DNA from: Erythrophleum ivorense
Lineage: Eukaryota > Streptophyta > Magnoliopsida > Fabales > Fabaceae
Assembly: GCA_026724425.1 (NCBI GenBank)
Contig: JAIUCV010000004.1
Coordinates: 8,566,001 to 8,630,000 of the forward strand
Length of the DNA: 64,000 bases
Direction: 5' to 3'
Shown: positions 1-10,756 of the stretch, in pieces
Layout of the letters: every line of letters starts with the position of its first letter
How positions within the stretch are numbered: position 1 is the stretch's first letter
Translations under genes and position numbers: made by a program
The notes under the pieces: generated by a model
What the model was told of the DNA's origin: nothing
Databases searched by the model: none
What the model saw: the letters and a program-made list of their open reading frames with translations, nothing else

Positions 1-57
1 TGTAAAGGATCATTTGAAAATTTTGAATTAGCATCTTTATGAACTTGGTTTATATCA
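1..57 (-). repeat. 3' LTR end fragment of Ty3/gypsy element
   Basis: Bases 1-57 repeat, with a few mismatches, the last ~57 bases of the LTR at 5774-6630 (shared reading around 'gcatctt-atgaacttggtt-atatca'). On the minus strand this is the first 57 bases of the 3' LTR, beginning TGATATAAACC. The remainder of this LTR lies left of the window, so neither its full length nor the element's left TSD can be read. Confidence 0.85.
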
Positions 58-68
58 TCCTCCCCCTC
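58..68 (-). other. Polypurine tract of the Ty3/gypsy element
   Basis: Read on the minus strand, GAGGGGGAGGA lies immediately before the TG of the 3' LTR. This is where plus-strand DNA synthesis is primed in LTR retrotransposons. Its exact abutment to the repeated LTR edge fixes the element's orientation and the LTR boundary. Confidence 0.85.
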
Positions 69-69
69 A

Positions 70-1215
70 TGAAAAGGAGTTGTCCTTGACTTTCCAAAAT
101 CTGCACTAAAACAAGGAGAAAGGATAGAAACGTTGATAATAGCACTTATACCATACTCACCCAGTAAATCAAACTTGTAAGCATTATCATTGATTTTCTC
201 TAATACTTAGAAAGGTCTATCTCCTCGAGGCACAATCTTGACTTTCTTTTGTCAGAAAATCTCTCTTTTTTAAGGTGCAACCAACAAACTAAGTCCCTTG
301 GTTCCAATACTATCTTCTTTCGTCCCTTGTTAGCATGATTTATATATTGTTGAGTCATCCTCTCAATATTTTGCTTATCCTTTTCATGGATTTGCCTAAC
401 AAACTCAGCATACTTCTTCCCATCCATATTGACTCTTTCTTGCAAAGGCAAAAGAGTTCAGTCAATAGGTGTAAGAGGATTAAAACCATATACAATCTCA
501 AAGGGAGAATGTTTAGTAGTAAAATGAATGGCCCTGTTGTAAGCAAATTTGACGTGCGGTAGACACTTCTCCCAATTCTTCAAGTTCTTCTTAACAATTA
601 ACCATAACAAAGAAGAAGTGCCCTATTCACAACTTCAGTTTTCCCATTAGTCTGTGGGTGGTAGTTAGTAGAAAATAACAATCTAATTCTTAACTTACTC
701 CACAAAGTCTTCTAAAAATAACTTAGGAACTTAGCATCTTGATTCGATACTATAGTTTTTGGCATCCCATAAAGCCATACAACTTCTTGAAAGAATAAAT
801 TGGTAATATTAGAAGCATCGTCAACTTTATAACATATAATGAAGTGTGCCATTTTAGAAAATCTATTCACTACAACAAAAATGGAGTCTCTCTCCCTTTT
901 AGACCTAGGTAATCCTGTAATAAAGTCCATGGAAATATCTTCCCAAGGTATACTAGGAATAGGGAGAGAAGTATATAATACATGGGGATTTATTTTAGAT
1001 TTAGCTTTATGACATACAATAAATCTACCTATAAATTTTTCAACATCCCTATGCATCCTAGGCCAATAAAAATGTTCATTTAAGACATCAAATACTTTAG
1101 TGATGCCAAAATGTCCCATTAAACTACCTGAATGCACTTCTTTCACCAATAACATACAAATAGAATAGTTAAGAATGCAAAGCTTTTCAACACGAAATAA
1201 GAATCCATCATACAA
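70..1215 (-). pseudogene. Integrase remnant of Ty3/gypsy element
   Basis: Bases 712-1215 on the minus strand encode the zinc-binding and catalytic start of integrase. Visible are GHFGITKV, EHFYWPRMHRDVEKFI, the first catalytic Asp in WEDISMDFITGLP and the second in VSNQDAKF. Bases 200-451 encode the C-terminal part, including GKKYAEFVRQIHEKDKQNIE, INHANKGRKKIV and LEPRDLVCWLHLKKERF. A few residues of the end (KINDNAYK) can be followed to about 130 after a frame change. A break near 560-710 separates the halves, so no full enzyme is encoded. Confidence 0.85.
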
Positions 1216-1790
1216 GTAAAATTTATCATAACCAAGTCAGGTTTACAATGGCTAAAGGCTTCACCAAAGTCAATGTCATTAATATATAATTCTTCGATGA
1301 ACTTAAAACTAAGAATTTTAGAATCTAACATGGAAAGAAGAACATATCTATGTGAAAGTGTATTTGCAACAATATTCTCCTTACCTTTCTTGTGCTTAAT
1401 GATACATGGGAAAGATTCAATGAATTCAACCCACTTAGCATGTCTTCGAGTTAATTTGTTTTGACTCTTAATATGTTTTAGAGCCTTATGATCAGAATGT
1501 ATGACAAATTCCTTAAACCATAAATATGTTGCCAAGTTTTCAACACTCTAACTAAGGCATATAACTCCTTATCATATGTAGGATAGTTAAAAGTAGGACC
1601 ACTTAGCTTTTCACTAAAATATGCAATTAGCTTACCTTTTTGCATAAGTACACCTCCTATGCCAATTCCATTTGCATCACATTCTACCTGAAAAATCTTA
1701 TCAAAATCTAGAAGTGCAAGTAAAGGTGCTTGGGTGAGCTTCTCTTTGAGAGTTTGGAAGGCTTTCTCTTGAGCTTCTCCTTATTTGAAT
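1143..1790 (-). pseudogene. RNase H remnant of Ty3/gypsy element
   Basis: The minus-strand frame at 1143-1535 contains HSDHKALKHIKSQNKL, RRHAKWVEFIESFPCIIKHK and KGKENIVANTLSHRY, the connection and RNase H end typical of Ty3/gypsy polyproteins, where ADALSRR is the usual final motif. Upstream sequence to about 1790 encodes the start of RNase H in another frame. The domain is broken by frameshift near 1535. Confidence 0.8.
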
Positions 1791-2690
1791 GGAACATTTT
1801 TCTTTGTCAACTCATTCAATAGAGCTGCCAACGTGCTAAAGTCCTTCACAAACCTTCTATAAAAGCTTGCAAGTCCATGGAAACTCCTCACATGTCCAAT
1901 CGTGGTAGGGGTTAGTCAATCTCGAATGGCTTTGATCTTTTCTTCATCCGCCTTGATCCCTTTGGCACTCACAACAAAACCAAGAAAAATAATTTTGTTA
2001 GTGTAAAAATCACACTTCTTTAAATTGCCAAACAGTCTTTCTGTTCTTAGAACTTTTAGGACTTGTCTTAAGTGATCTATATGCTCATGCAAAGTCCTAT
2101 TATACACAAGAATATCATCAAAGTAAACTATCACAAACTTGCTTATGAAAGCACGCAAGAAATAATTCATTAATATCATAAATATGCTAGGTACATTAGT
2201 GAGACCAAAAGGCATAACTAACAATTCATAAAGTCCATATTTAGTTTTAAATGTAGTTTTTCCATTCATTTCCTTCTTTCATTCTAATATGATGGTAGCC
2301 ACTTTTTTAATCAATTTTAGAAAAAAATAGTTGAACTATTTAATTCATCAAGCATATCATTTAACCTAGGGATATGATTACAATATCTCACCGTTAAATT
2401 ATTGATGGCTTTACAATCAACACATATCCTCCATGTACCATCTTTCTTAGGCATAAGCAACATTGGTATTGCACATGGACTTAGGCTTTCCCTTACATAT
2501 CCTTTATCTAGAAGTTGTTACACTTGTCTTTGAATCTTCTTAGTTTCTTCGGTGTTGGTATGGTATACTAGGTAGTTTGGTAGAGGTGCTCTAGGTATAA
2601 AATCAATTTGATATTCTATCCCTTTAATTGGTGGCAATCTAAGTGATATTTCTTTAGAAAAGACATCTTCATATTCCTATAATAGAGACT
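1790..2690 (-). pseudogene. Reverse transcriptase remnant of Ty3/gypsy element
   Basis: Minus-strand frames give successive RT blocks. The first is KGYVRESLSPCAIPMLLMPK followed by KDGTWRICVDCKAINNLTV in 2380-2520. Next come KTKYGLYELLVMPFGLTNVP and the catalytic box VYFDDILVY, then LKKCDFYTNKIIFLGFVVS in 1916-2269. The YxDD catalytic centre is intact, but a frame break near 2280-2340 separates the fingers and palm from the catalytic block. This is the polymerase copying element RNA to DNA. It is inactive as it stands. Confidence 0.87.
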
Positions 2691-2766
2691 TAACAACACT
2701 AGACAAAGTAGAGGTTAAGTCATTAGTGTTTAACAAAGTTTCTTTGTAGATAAATATTATGAAGTT

Positions 2767-3345
2767 TTATTGAGAAAACAAAGCTTGTTTGATTTCATTC
2801 TTTCTTGCCACTAATAAACTTTTCTTTCTTTCTCTTTCATTTTCTTTCTTGCCTTTATATTTTTCTTTCTTTTCTCTCCCTCCTCTTGGCTTACTCTTTT
2901 TTCCTCTCTCATTTTTATTATCTTCCTTTTTAGACACATTTATACTTTTGCTTTCTCTTTTCTTTTCCCTCTTGATTTGATATTCTAATATTTGTTTTGG
3001 TGACATAGAAAAGAGGGTTATAGGTTCCCCTCTAAGTGCAAAAGAGTAATGGTTTAGAAAACCATCATGTGTAACATGCCTATCATATTGCCAAGGTCTA
3101 CCTAATAACAGATGGCATGCTTTCATTGGTATAACATCACATAGAACTTCATCTTTATAATTACCAATAGAAAACATTACCTTTACTTGTTTTGTTACCC
3201 TCAACTCTCCATATTCATTGAGCCATTGAAGCTTGTATGGCCATTGATGCATGAAGGTAGACAAATTCAACTTCTTTACTAGCTCAATGCTTACCACATT
3301 GTAGCAACTTCCTCCATATATAATTACACCATATATTTTCCCTTA
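2767..3345 (-). pseudogene. Aspartic protease remnant of Ty3/gypsy element
   Basis: The open stretch at 2767-3297, extended to about 3345, reads like a retropepsin of plant gypsy elements. It shows the motif IIYGGSCYN, then FSIGNYKDEVLCDVIPM and HLLLGRPWQYDRHV-HDG. In this family the active site normally reads DGGSC or DSGSC; here the catalytic aspartate is tyrosine (codon TAT), so the enzyme would be dead even if translated. The C-terminal part is a lysine- and glutamate-rich linker. A stop lies a few codons upstream of the active-site motif. Confidence 0.8.
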
Positions 3346-3559
3346 GATTTGACTACAAGTATAAAGCAAGTTCTCTCTTTGTTCATTTTCTTTGGCCATC
3401 ATCTGGGCACTAAGGGTTCTCTTAGTCACAAGGAGTTCTTCTTCTTTTGCATATTCTCCATCTTCATTCTCTGTGAATAGATCTTTTTTTTTCTTCTTCT
3501 TCTTTAGTTGTTTCTCCTTTAGTTTTCCACTCACTAAGGTTGTTGATAGTCATGGTTCA

Positions 3560-4330
3560 CTTGTTAAGATATTCACTAGAGATATGACCTCTCCCTTGAC
3601 ACTTGAAGTATCGTATGTCTTGGTTTCTAAAAGAATTAGGTCCACTTTGAATCTTCTTGGGTGGGGTGGCTAGCTTTTCTCCTTTCTTAGTTTCATTCTC
3701 CTTAGAATTTGAAGATGAGGGAATATCATTATTTGAGTTTTTCTTTCATGAATTGAAAGAACTTGAATTAGAGTTCTTTATGAAATTCTTTCTCTTAAGT
3801 TGTTTCTTTACCTTGGCAGCTTAGTGGACTAAGTCATGAATCTCCATATAGTGGTACATCTCCACAATATCAGTTGTGTCACAGTTGAACCTATCTAAGA
3901 AGCAAGCCATTGTTGCTTCTGGATCCTCCTCTACATTAGCTCTAATTATGGCTATTTGCATCTCCTTGTAGTACTAATCCACACTCTTGAATTCTTGAGT
4001 GAGGTGTTAAAGCTTATTGTGAAGTTCCCTTCGAAAATAAGATGAAATGAATCGCCTCCTTATGATAACCTTCATCTTTTCCCATGTTGAGATAGGGTAC
4101 TCTCCATATCTAATTCGCTCTTTTTGCATCTAATTCCACCAAATACGAGCATAATCATTAAATTCAAGAGCAGCAATTTTGACCTTCTTACCTTTAGAGT
4201 AGTTATGGGATGAAAAGATTTGCTCTACACACATCTCTCACTCTAGGTATGTTTCCTAATCACTCTTACCTTGAAAAGAAGGAATTTTGACTTTGACTCC
4301 TTCAAGGCCTTCTTCTTCATCTCTAAGCCT
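3560..4330 (-). pseudogene. gag remnant of Ty3/gypsy element
   Basis: Minus-strand translation gives a retrotransposon Gag core, with stretches reading KERIRYGEYPISTWEKMK, RRRFISSYFRRELHNKL and FKSVD-YYKEMQIAIIRA, followed by a degenerate zinc knuckle (YFKCQGRGHISSE). Gag would form the cytoplasmic particle that packages element RNA. The frame is interrupted by several stop codons, including one in the tryptophan-rich stretch and one between the core and the knuckle, so it cannot make a full protein. The domain order and match to plant gypsy Gag are clear; the exact start and end are approximate. Confidence 0.8.
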
Positions 4331-5211
4331 TCTCAGTGGTCTTCTTTGTATGTTGAGTGGCCTTTTTCTCTGTTGAGTCCCTGCCCTATCATAATCTTCA
4401 TTATGGCTCTCTATGTCTTCCGTATATTCACAGTGTTGCAGGTGTGTAGCATGAGCTTATCTTTGGTTGGCTTGAGTAGTCCTTTGACTAGAGGTTATAC
4501 TCTCCACTCGATTTAAGCGTTCATGGAGTTCCTCTAACATCTTATAAAAAATCCTCTTAAAATGGCTCACTAGTGCTTTCATTTGCAAAGGTGCTACCCC
4601 GAATGAATTGTGATCATCATTATCACTTTCATGTGCAACTCCTTTTTCTCAATTATATACCATGTTAGTGAAAAAGAAATGAAAGAAACAAAATTATATA
4701 GGACCTTACAAACATTTCCTCACGTGTTTCACTCAATTAAGATATAATACTCTAACTTGTGTTTGCTTTCTCCCTCTTTTTGGCTTTTTTTTTTGTAATA
4801 ATCTTATCTACTCTTGCCTTTTACCTCTCAGTATCAATCCTAAATTCTTATATCACCTAAGATCTTGTCAAGTGATCTAATATTGCTAATTCTCAATTCA
4901 ACCAAGTATGTGTAGATGGGTGGTTTGAAAAGTCGTGATTGGAGCATACAAGGCACAATTGAGGGTAGGGTTTAGTTAGGCTTGGGTTCTAAAGAGAAGA
5001 GGAAAGATTTAACCACTTAATAATGCAAAATCAAGTTTAAAATCCTAAAGAGCCATACATAATGTAATTCCAAAAATTTTAACTATAAGAAAAAATGCAT
5101 GATCAAAATAAGACAGTTCAAACAAAGGGCAAATCAAAATAAAGAAGTGTACAATACAATATCAAAGGAAATAAGAAAAAATAGGAAACAAATAGAAAAA
5201 ATTATCTGATC

Positions 5212-5300
5212 AGCTTTTTTTTTTTTTGCTTTTTTTCTTTTGGCCTTTTTTTTTTACTCTTTTTTTTTGCTTTTGTTTTTTTTTGCTTTTCTCTTTTGAC
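5212..5300. repeat. T-rich low-complexity tract
   Basis: Long runs of T separated by GC or C (tttttgcttttt, ttggcctttttt). It lies in the non-coding leader of the gypsy element, between primer site and gag. On the element's sense strand it is a poly-purine A-rich tract. Confidence 0.8.
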
Positions 5301-5759
5301 TTAATTAGATGAAATAGCCCAAAACTTACAAAATCACAAAATAGGAAACAAACTAGATAAATTAGATTTGTGAGATTCAGAAAATATTATCAACTAAAAT
5401 CTAATATATCTCGACGTAGAAAAGTTTGATTGGGATGATTTCAAAATAGCGTGAAAGTTGAGATTTTAAACTTTAAGAAACATCTATCAATCGTCCAAAA
5501 ACTCAAACAAAAAGGAGTTGAACAAATAAGAAATAAAATAAAATGTCTAGATAAGAAAATTTTTTAGATTACAAAATAAATGACTCTTATAGTATAAAAA
5601 CCAAGTCTTACACACTAAAGATCAAATCTGAAAATAAGGTAGAAGGTTTTTTATTTTAGTATTAAAGGTGGCAAAGAAAAGATATGGTAAATAAGAAAAT
5701 TTAAAGGCTAGAAGGAAAAGATGTTGGTTAATGATGGATAACCTACCATGTAAACCAAA

Positions 5760-5771
5760 GCTCTGATACCA
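5760..5771 (-). other. Primer binding site (tRNA-iMet type) of Ty3/gypsy element
   Basis: Minus strand reads TGGTATCAGAGC, the standard plant retrotransposon primer site complementary to the 3' end of initiator tRNA-Met. It sits two bases from the LTR edge (TGACGC on the plus strand, TGCGTCA-type end on the minus strand). This fixes the 5' LTR as the right-hand one. Confidence 0.92.
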
Positions 5772-5773
5772 AA

Positions 5774-6630
5774 TGACGCAAAATCAAGGGGTGACTCAAT
5801 CTTCATGGTGTAAGTTAACGGATAGATGATGGTTTGAAACCCGACAGAAGCAAATAGCCAACCAACATTATAAGAATATTGACCTGCTACTTAGACAATG
5901 CGCCAAACCATGAAGACGATGAACCAACCCACACAACGACACACTTGGGTTAAAGCACAAATTGGGGGCCTTTGCGCACTTGAATCACCAACCTAAGGAT
6001 AGGTTGGCAAGACAAAGGTTTCTCAAAAGCAAAGAAAAGATAATATTCTCACAATTAGAGAAACACTCAGAATAATTCTATTACTTCCAATCTAATTCAA
6101 ATGGAGGCAGAATATGAATATATATATATATAGTATAACTCAAACCTATATACTAGAGAAAAAGTAGGAAACTAACTACATAATCCTAACTAAGACATCT
6201 AAAAATTAGGAATACAAAATCAAATCTTTTTAAAAACAGAAAAAGAAAGATAATCTGGCTAATTAATTCTATTTTTTTCCCAAATACATAAAATTTCTAG
6301 AAGTTAGCATATTAAGCCCATAATATTATTATGTAGGCCCAAATGAGTCAATCTATGTATAACCCTTAGTCCAAACTCTTGAATTCACAACATTCTAACC
6401 CAAATTAGCTATAATAGCTCCACCTTTAACCCAAATAATGTTGAGAATATTTTGATTAATACTTGAATTAGATTGATCAAAACTCTGCTTGGTGCAAATC
6501 TCTTGAACAAATCCACTCAATGCTTCTTTAAGTTTTTTTAGCCTTCACTCTTGTAATAGGTCTAATTGGAAGATGCAAAGGATCATTTGAAGATTTTGAA
6601 TCAGCATCTTCATGAACTTGGTTCATATCA
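5774..6630 (-). repeat. 5' LTR of Ty3/gypsy element
   Basis: An 857-bp LTR delimited on the right by the same sequence that ends at base 57, and on the left by the primer site. Termini are TG...CA on both strands. The five bases after it (atggc, 6631-6635) would be the right copy of the TSD, but the partner lies outside the window. A short AT dinucleotide run is present at about 6116-6132. Confidence 0.88.
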
Positions 6631-7309
6631 ATGGCTGTAAGCATCTATTTGACATTTTTTTAAACAAAATAACTCCTTTAGATATCATAAGATATATATA
6701 GAGGCTAAGGCATTTATTAGTGTCTACATGACACTTTTCATAAAACAATCCCTCCAAAACATCATAAGATGTACAAAGAAGTAGATTTCAAGGTATCTAT
6801 GCAAATTGCATAATCTGAATCCAGTAAGGCCAATAGTTATAAATGGATTAGGTCTATTCTAATTCAAGATGCGATTTTAAGTACCCTATAGGTACCAATT
6901 GAATTTTTTAAGCAATTTTTCAAAAAAAAAAAAATTCAAACAGGATTACTCAAATATTTACCAAGCACACTATTAACAAAAGTTGTATTCAGATGAGTGT
7001 ACACTTGAGCAAACATTAAGCTACCAATAGCAGAAGCAAGAACTGGAATACTTTCCATTTCAATCTTCTTTATATAACATTAATGATACTAAGATTTAGA
7101 TAATCTCTTACTATCATAATATGTATACCATAAAAGGAACAAGAGTGCAATTGAATTTATTAAACATTCAGTCAACCAAAGTTCCTTAAGGCAAACTCAA
7201 AATATCACAAGATTTATTTCAATGGATTTGTATCCTAATAACATAAGAGGTCTCAATAAGATTTTTGTATCTAATTTCCAAAGTATACATTGATCTAAAG
7301 CGCTCATAG
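6631..7309 (-). pseudogene. Ty1/copia pol remnant, RT/RNase H end
   Basis: Minus-strand translation shows the region downstream of the copia reverse transcriptase: IEMESIPVLASAIGSLMFAQ and a VLGKYLSNP stretch, which match the plant copia consensus around PYASAVGSLMY and YLSNP. Further on is SDYAICIDTLKSTS, matching the SDYAG-D-RKSTSG RNase H motif. Frameshifts and stops occur throughout. Its reading continues across the inserted solo LTR into 10195 onward, showing both pieces are one element. Confidence 0.75.
7305..7309. other. Target site duplication CATAG (left copy)
   Basis: CATAG immediately before the TGTAACACC terminus; an identical CATAG follows the other terminus at 10195-10199. Confidence 0.9.
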
Positions 7310-10194
7310 TGTAACACCATAAATTCTAGCTCATTTCATGTCATTCTTAAGCATTTTATCATGATTCATATAGGCTTTCCATAGAAAAAGCAAGGAGAAA
7401 GGGATTAATTTCATTTTGCTCCATATCTAAAAATTTTAATCCATGTCATGTGGACTGTGTGAGCTCATACTATACTTTATCATATTTAATTACATCATTA
7501 CAACTCATTTGCATCCTAAAAACATGCCTACAACTCTTGAAAACTGAAATGGGGCATGGAAAATGGAAGTTCATTCTCGGCCAGAATTAGCCTCTTTTCT
7601 AGGAAAAATTTGGAAAATTATAACTAAATCCAAAAAAATTGAAAACATGCAATCTTAGTCATTATGGAAATCTTAGGATGTTTAATTCATGAAAAAAAAT
7701 ATGTTCAAGTCATAACATCCCACACACAGAGCATTTGACATGCGAAATGGTTTGGAGGTCGAACTGGGTCCTGATACTGTCATAGTTTACTGATATGAAC
7801 TTCAAAAATATCCAATTAATTTCATAAAAATCCAATCCATGAAAATGATACCAATTTGGAAAGCTATGGATGTCAACTAGAGAGAAAAAATATCTCTAGA
7901 TCAGTTCATCAATCCCAGATCTCAGAATTTGATAGAACAGTACTTCTGGTCGGGCAAGGCTATTAATACTGGACAGAAACTTCAAAAATTCATATCTTCC
8001 TCTCTAGACTCCAAATGAGGTGTTTCTAGTTGACAAAAGTCACTGTGATTTCCTAATTTCTCTATATAAAATTTCATGGCAATTGGACATCATTTCATCT
8101 CAAATGACAGAAAACAATTTTGGACCAATTGAATAGTATAGCAGACCAAATCCATAAAATTTGCCAATTTAAAAAAATTATCAAATATTCTATAGACCTC
8201 TAAAAATTATGATCTTTAGCTTCCCAGAAAGCTCTTAATGAGACCTAATTACATGCCCAATATCATATCAAGACTAACTCATTTGGCTAAAAAGTGACTT
8301 AGGGTTCTATAATGGTCAATTTTGGCTCCATATAAGGTACCAAAATTGCCAAATGGATTTCCCTTAGTCTTGGCACCTTTTGGGCAAGTCTAAAAGTACA
8401 TTTAAGACTTGTTTGAGCTGCCCAAATGGTCCCAAACCTCATACATCTCATTTTGGCCTTCTCACCCATACTTATGCACATTTACATCAAACTTCCAAAT
8501 TGCATAATTTGGCATTACATACTCAAATTGTATTCTAGAGCTCATACATCATATCCATGGTTATAAACATCACATAATTGCATATTTATACATGTCTCAA
8601 GGTTCATAACACATTTACAACCTCATATACATGATGAACCATCATTATGGTTCCATAATCAATCAAACAAGGCACAAGGTTATCAATCTTTCTTCCTCAT
8701 TGTTGTTGGCTCCCTTTACCATAATTGCTTGGTCCACCTAGCATGCTAGGTCATTGGAGAGGAGGGGATGAGATTTAAGGAATCCCAATAGCTCATCTCC
8801 CATTCAATCATATATAATATGTGCAAAGCAAGCTTTTCAAATGCATGCATGGAAAAGTAGAAGTTATGGATATTTTAAAAGTAACCTTGGCATGTGAATC
8901 AAGCATACACGACATTCAAGGGTTCACCAAGTGTTTGGATTGGCCTCACATTTCTCATCATGGATTTTAGACTTGCCTCACCCATTCTTGAGCACTTTGG
9001 ACTCAACCATACTCTTGGGAGTCCACATTACTTTTGGGAGACCCTTTGCTTTGTCTCAACTAAGCTCGAGGGTTCTTGGCTCATCCTCCCCCAAGGGAAG
9101 AGTTCTTGGCCTTTCCACACTCAAGAAAACTTATACAAACATTATGGATTCATTTGACACATAACATAGCATCAAGGATCATGACATATAAAGGCATGCT
9201 AGCATACTTTTCATAACTTGAAAGTACACATACACACATTTTAAAACAAGCTAAACACACATCTATGCATGAGAGAAGAAGAAGAGGGCTACCTTATAGG
9301 CTAACATAAGCCTTCCCTTTCAATTTGTTTTCTCCTTTCTTGATTTCACAATCACAACTAGATGGAAGTGCTTCTCTTAAACTTAGACATACAAAGAGCA
9401 TGGAATTACTCTCTCATAATTCAACACTTATTCACAAAACTAGGGTTTTTTTAGAGCAAACCCTACAAAGTATAAGAAACTAGGGGTTTTCTCTCTAGAA
9501 TTCCACTAATGCTTCTTCCTCTTTCAAGCTCTCAAGAAAGAAAGTAAAGAAGAAGAAGTAAAGATACATGAGTTTCTTGCTCATTCTTGACTAGAACAGA
9601 GCTTTCTTACTCAACAACTCATGGAAAGGAAACTTAGAAGGAGAAGAATAAAATCAAGAAGAAGAAGTATAAAGAGCTTTAAAGGTTCTTACCTTTCTTC
9701 CTTAGCTTCCCTTCTTTCTCTCTTAGTTTCTCCTAGTCTTCCTCTCTCTCTCAGGCCTTTTTTCTGTGCTTGGACGAAGCTTAGGTAGGTTAAAGGAGAA
9801 AGGATGAGTTTGGACGCTTTAAGAAGTCAAATTCTCTTTTTTCACGCTTTTTCGGACTAACCCTCGCTATAGCGAAGCATAACCCTCGCTACGGCGAGTA
9901 CGTATCAGTCCCAGACCTCTGCTTTCGCTACGGCGCATGCTACGGCGAGTAGCTCCCTGGTTTTTGTATGCGATGCCCACACTCGCTATAGCTAGAAGCA
10001 TTTTCGCTATAGCGAAAAGACACTCTCGCTATAGCTAGACCATTTCTCGCTATAGCGAACAGGTACATTCGCTATAACTAGGCCATTTCTCGCTATAGCT
10101 AGTAGACTTAGAAAATTTTAGGATTTCAAAAATTTTTCAGCTTCTTCTTTTCTTCTTCCTTTTTTTTTTTCTCTTTTTTTTACTGGTTGTTACA
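7310..10194 (+). mobile_element. Solo LTR, copy 1 of a large (2.9-3.8 kb) LTR family
   Basis: A 2885-bp unit beginning TGTAACACC and ending GGTTGTTACA, flanked by an exact CATAG duplication. It has no primer site, polypurine tract or coding domain inside, so it is best read as a solo LTR left by LTR-LTR recombination. It shares long segments with copies at 15963-19775, 19783-26986 and 23334-26911, for example the blocks around 'tcatatc', 'aaatgaggtgtttctagttg' and the 'cctcaccc' minisatellite near 8930-9110. It splits the copia pol reading. A cluster of palindromic repeats lies near its 3' end (9862-10110). Confidence 0.88.
9862..10110. repeat. Cluster of TCGCTATAGCGA-type palindromic repeats
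   Basis: About nine copies of a short motif in 250 bases: tcgctatagcga, tcgctacggcgag, tcgctatagctag and close variants. The more distal copies are spaced roughly every 20-24 bases. The full form is a 12-base perfect palindrome. It lies in the last 330 bases of solo LTR copy 1. The other three copies show no comparable cluster in the matching position. Confidence 0.85.
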
Positions 10195-10199
10195 CATAG
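10195..10199. other. Target site duplication CATAG (right copy)
   Basis: Exact repeat of 7305-7309, directly after the TTACA terminus of the solo LTR. Confidence 0.9.
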
Positions 10200-10751
10200 C
10201 AAAATCACAAGAGGCTATAACCTTGTCATATTTCAAATAGTAATGCCTAAAAGCTTGTTTTAACTCATAAATGGATCATTTGATTTACACAATAAATGCC
10301 TTTTCTATGATTCTACAAAACCATCTTGCTGAATCTCAGACAAGGTTTAACCTAAAAGGCAATCTTGACATCTATATGGTAGGGTCCTAAAACAAAATCC
10401 AATTATTGCCATGATTTCTTTAAGAGTGTTTTTAATGGATACTATTAAAAAGTTACATATAATCAAATCCTTCTCCCTGATTATAGCCATTTCAATCAAT
10501 CTAACCTTAAAATTTTATAATACTTGTAGTGCTACAGTAGGTCAAAAAGACCTACTTATAGCCAATGGTTTTGTAGCCAACTATTAACTCTTTCAACTCT
10601 TAGACCCTAATATAATAGAAAAATAAGACTTACTTTATTCATATTAAGAATATCAAAAAATTGTTGAGTCTTTATCCCTTGACACACTAGCATAAAAGTA
10701 ACGATAAAAAAAAAAAAAGAATTCCACTCACACAAAATCCTATCGAGTGAA
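10200..10751 (-). pseudogene. Ty1/copia pol remnant, reverse transcriptase core
   Basis: Minus-strand translation in shifting frames gives copia RT blocks. VSIKNTLKEIMAIIG corresponds to FSPV-...-R-I-A in the family, HIDVKIAF to MDVKTAFL, and a SIYGLKQA-like stretch is followed by YLKYDKVIASCDF. Multiple stops and frameshifts are present. The reading joins directly to 6631-7309 when the CATAG-flanked solo LTR is removed. Confidence 0.75.
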
Positions 10752-10756
10752 AGGTA
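10752..10756. other. Target site duplication AGGTA (left copy)
   Basis: AGGTA immediately before TGATAATATT; identical AGGTA follows the GGCGGACA terminus at 12228-12232. Confidence 0.87.

Larger units (their letters stand above)
69..5759 (-). mobile_element. Decayed Ty3/gypsy retrotransposon internal region (gag-pol)
   Basis: The internal region lies between the primer site at 5760-5771 and the polypurine tract at 58-68. Minus-strand order is leader, gag, protease, reverse transcriptase, RNase H, integrase. Integrase lies downstream of RNase H, the Ty3/gypsy order. Many stops and frame changes separate the domains, so no intact polyprotein exists. The leader between the primer site and gag (about 4600-5759) is non-coding and includes a T-rich run at 5212-5300. 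No chromodomain was recognised at the C-terminal end, but the frame breaks there would hide one. Confidence 0.93.
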
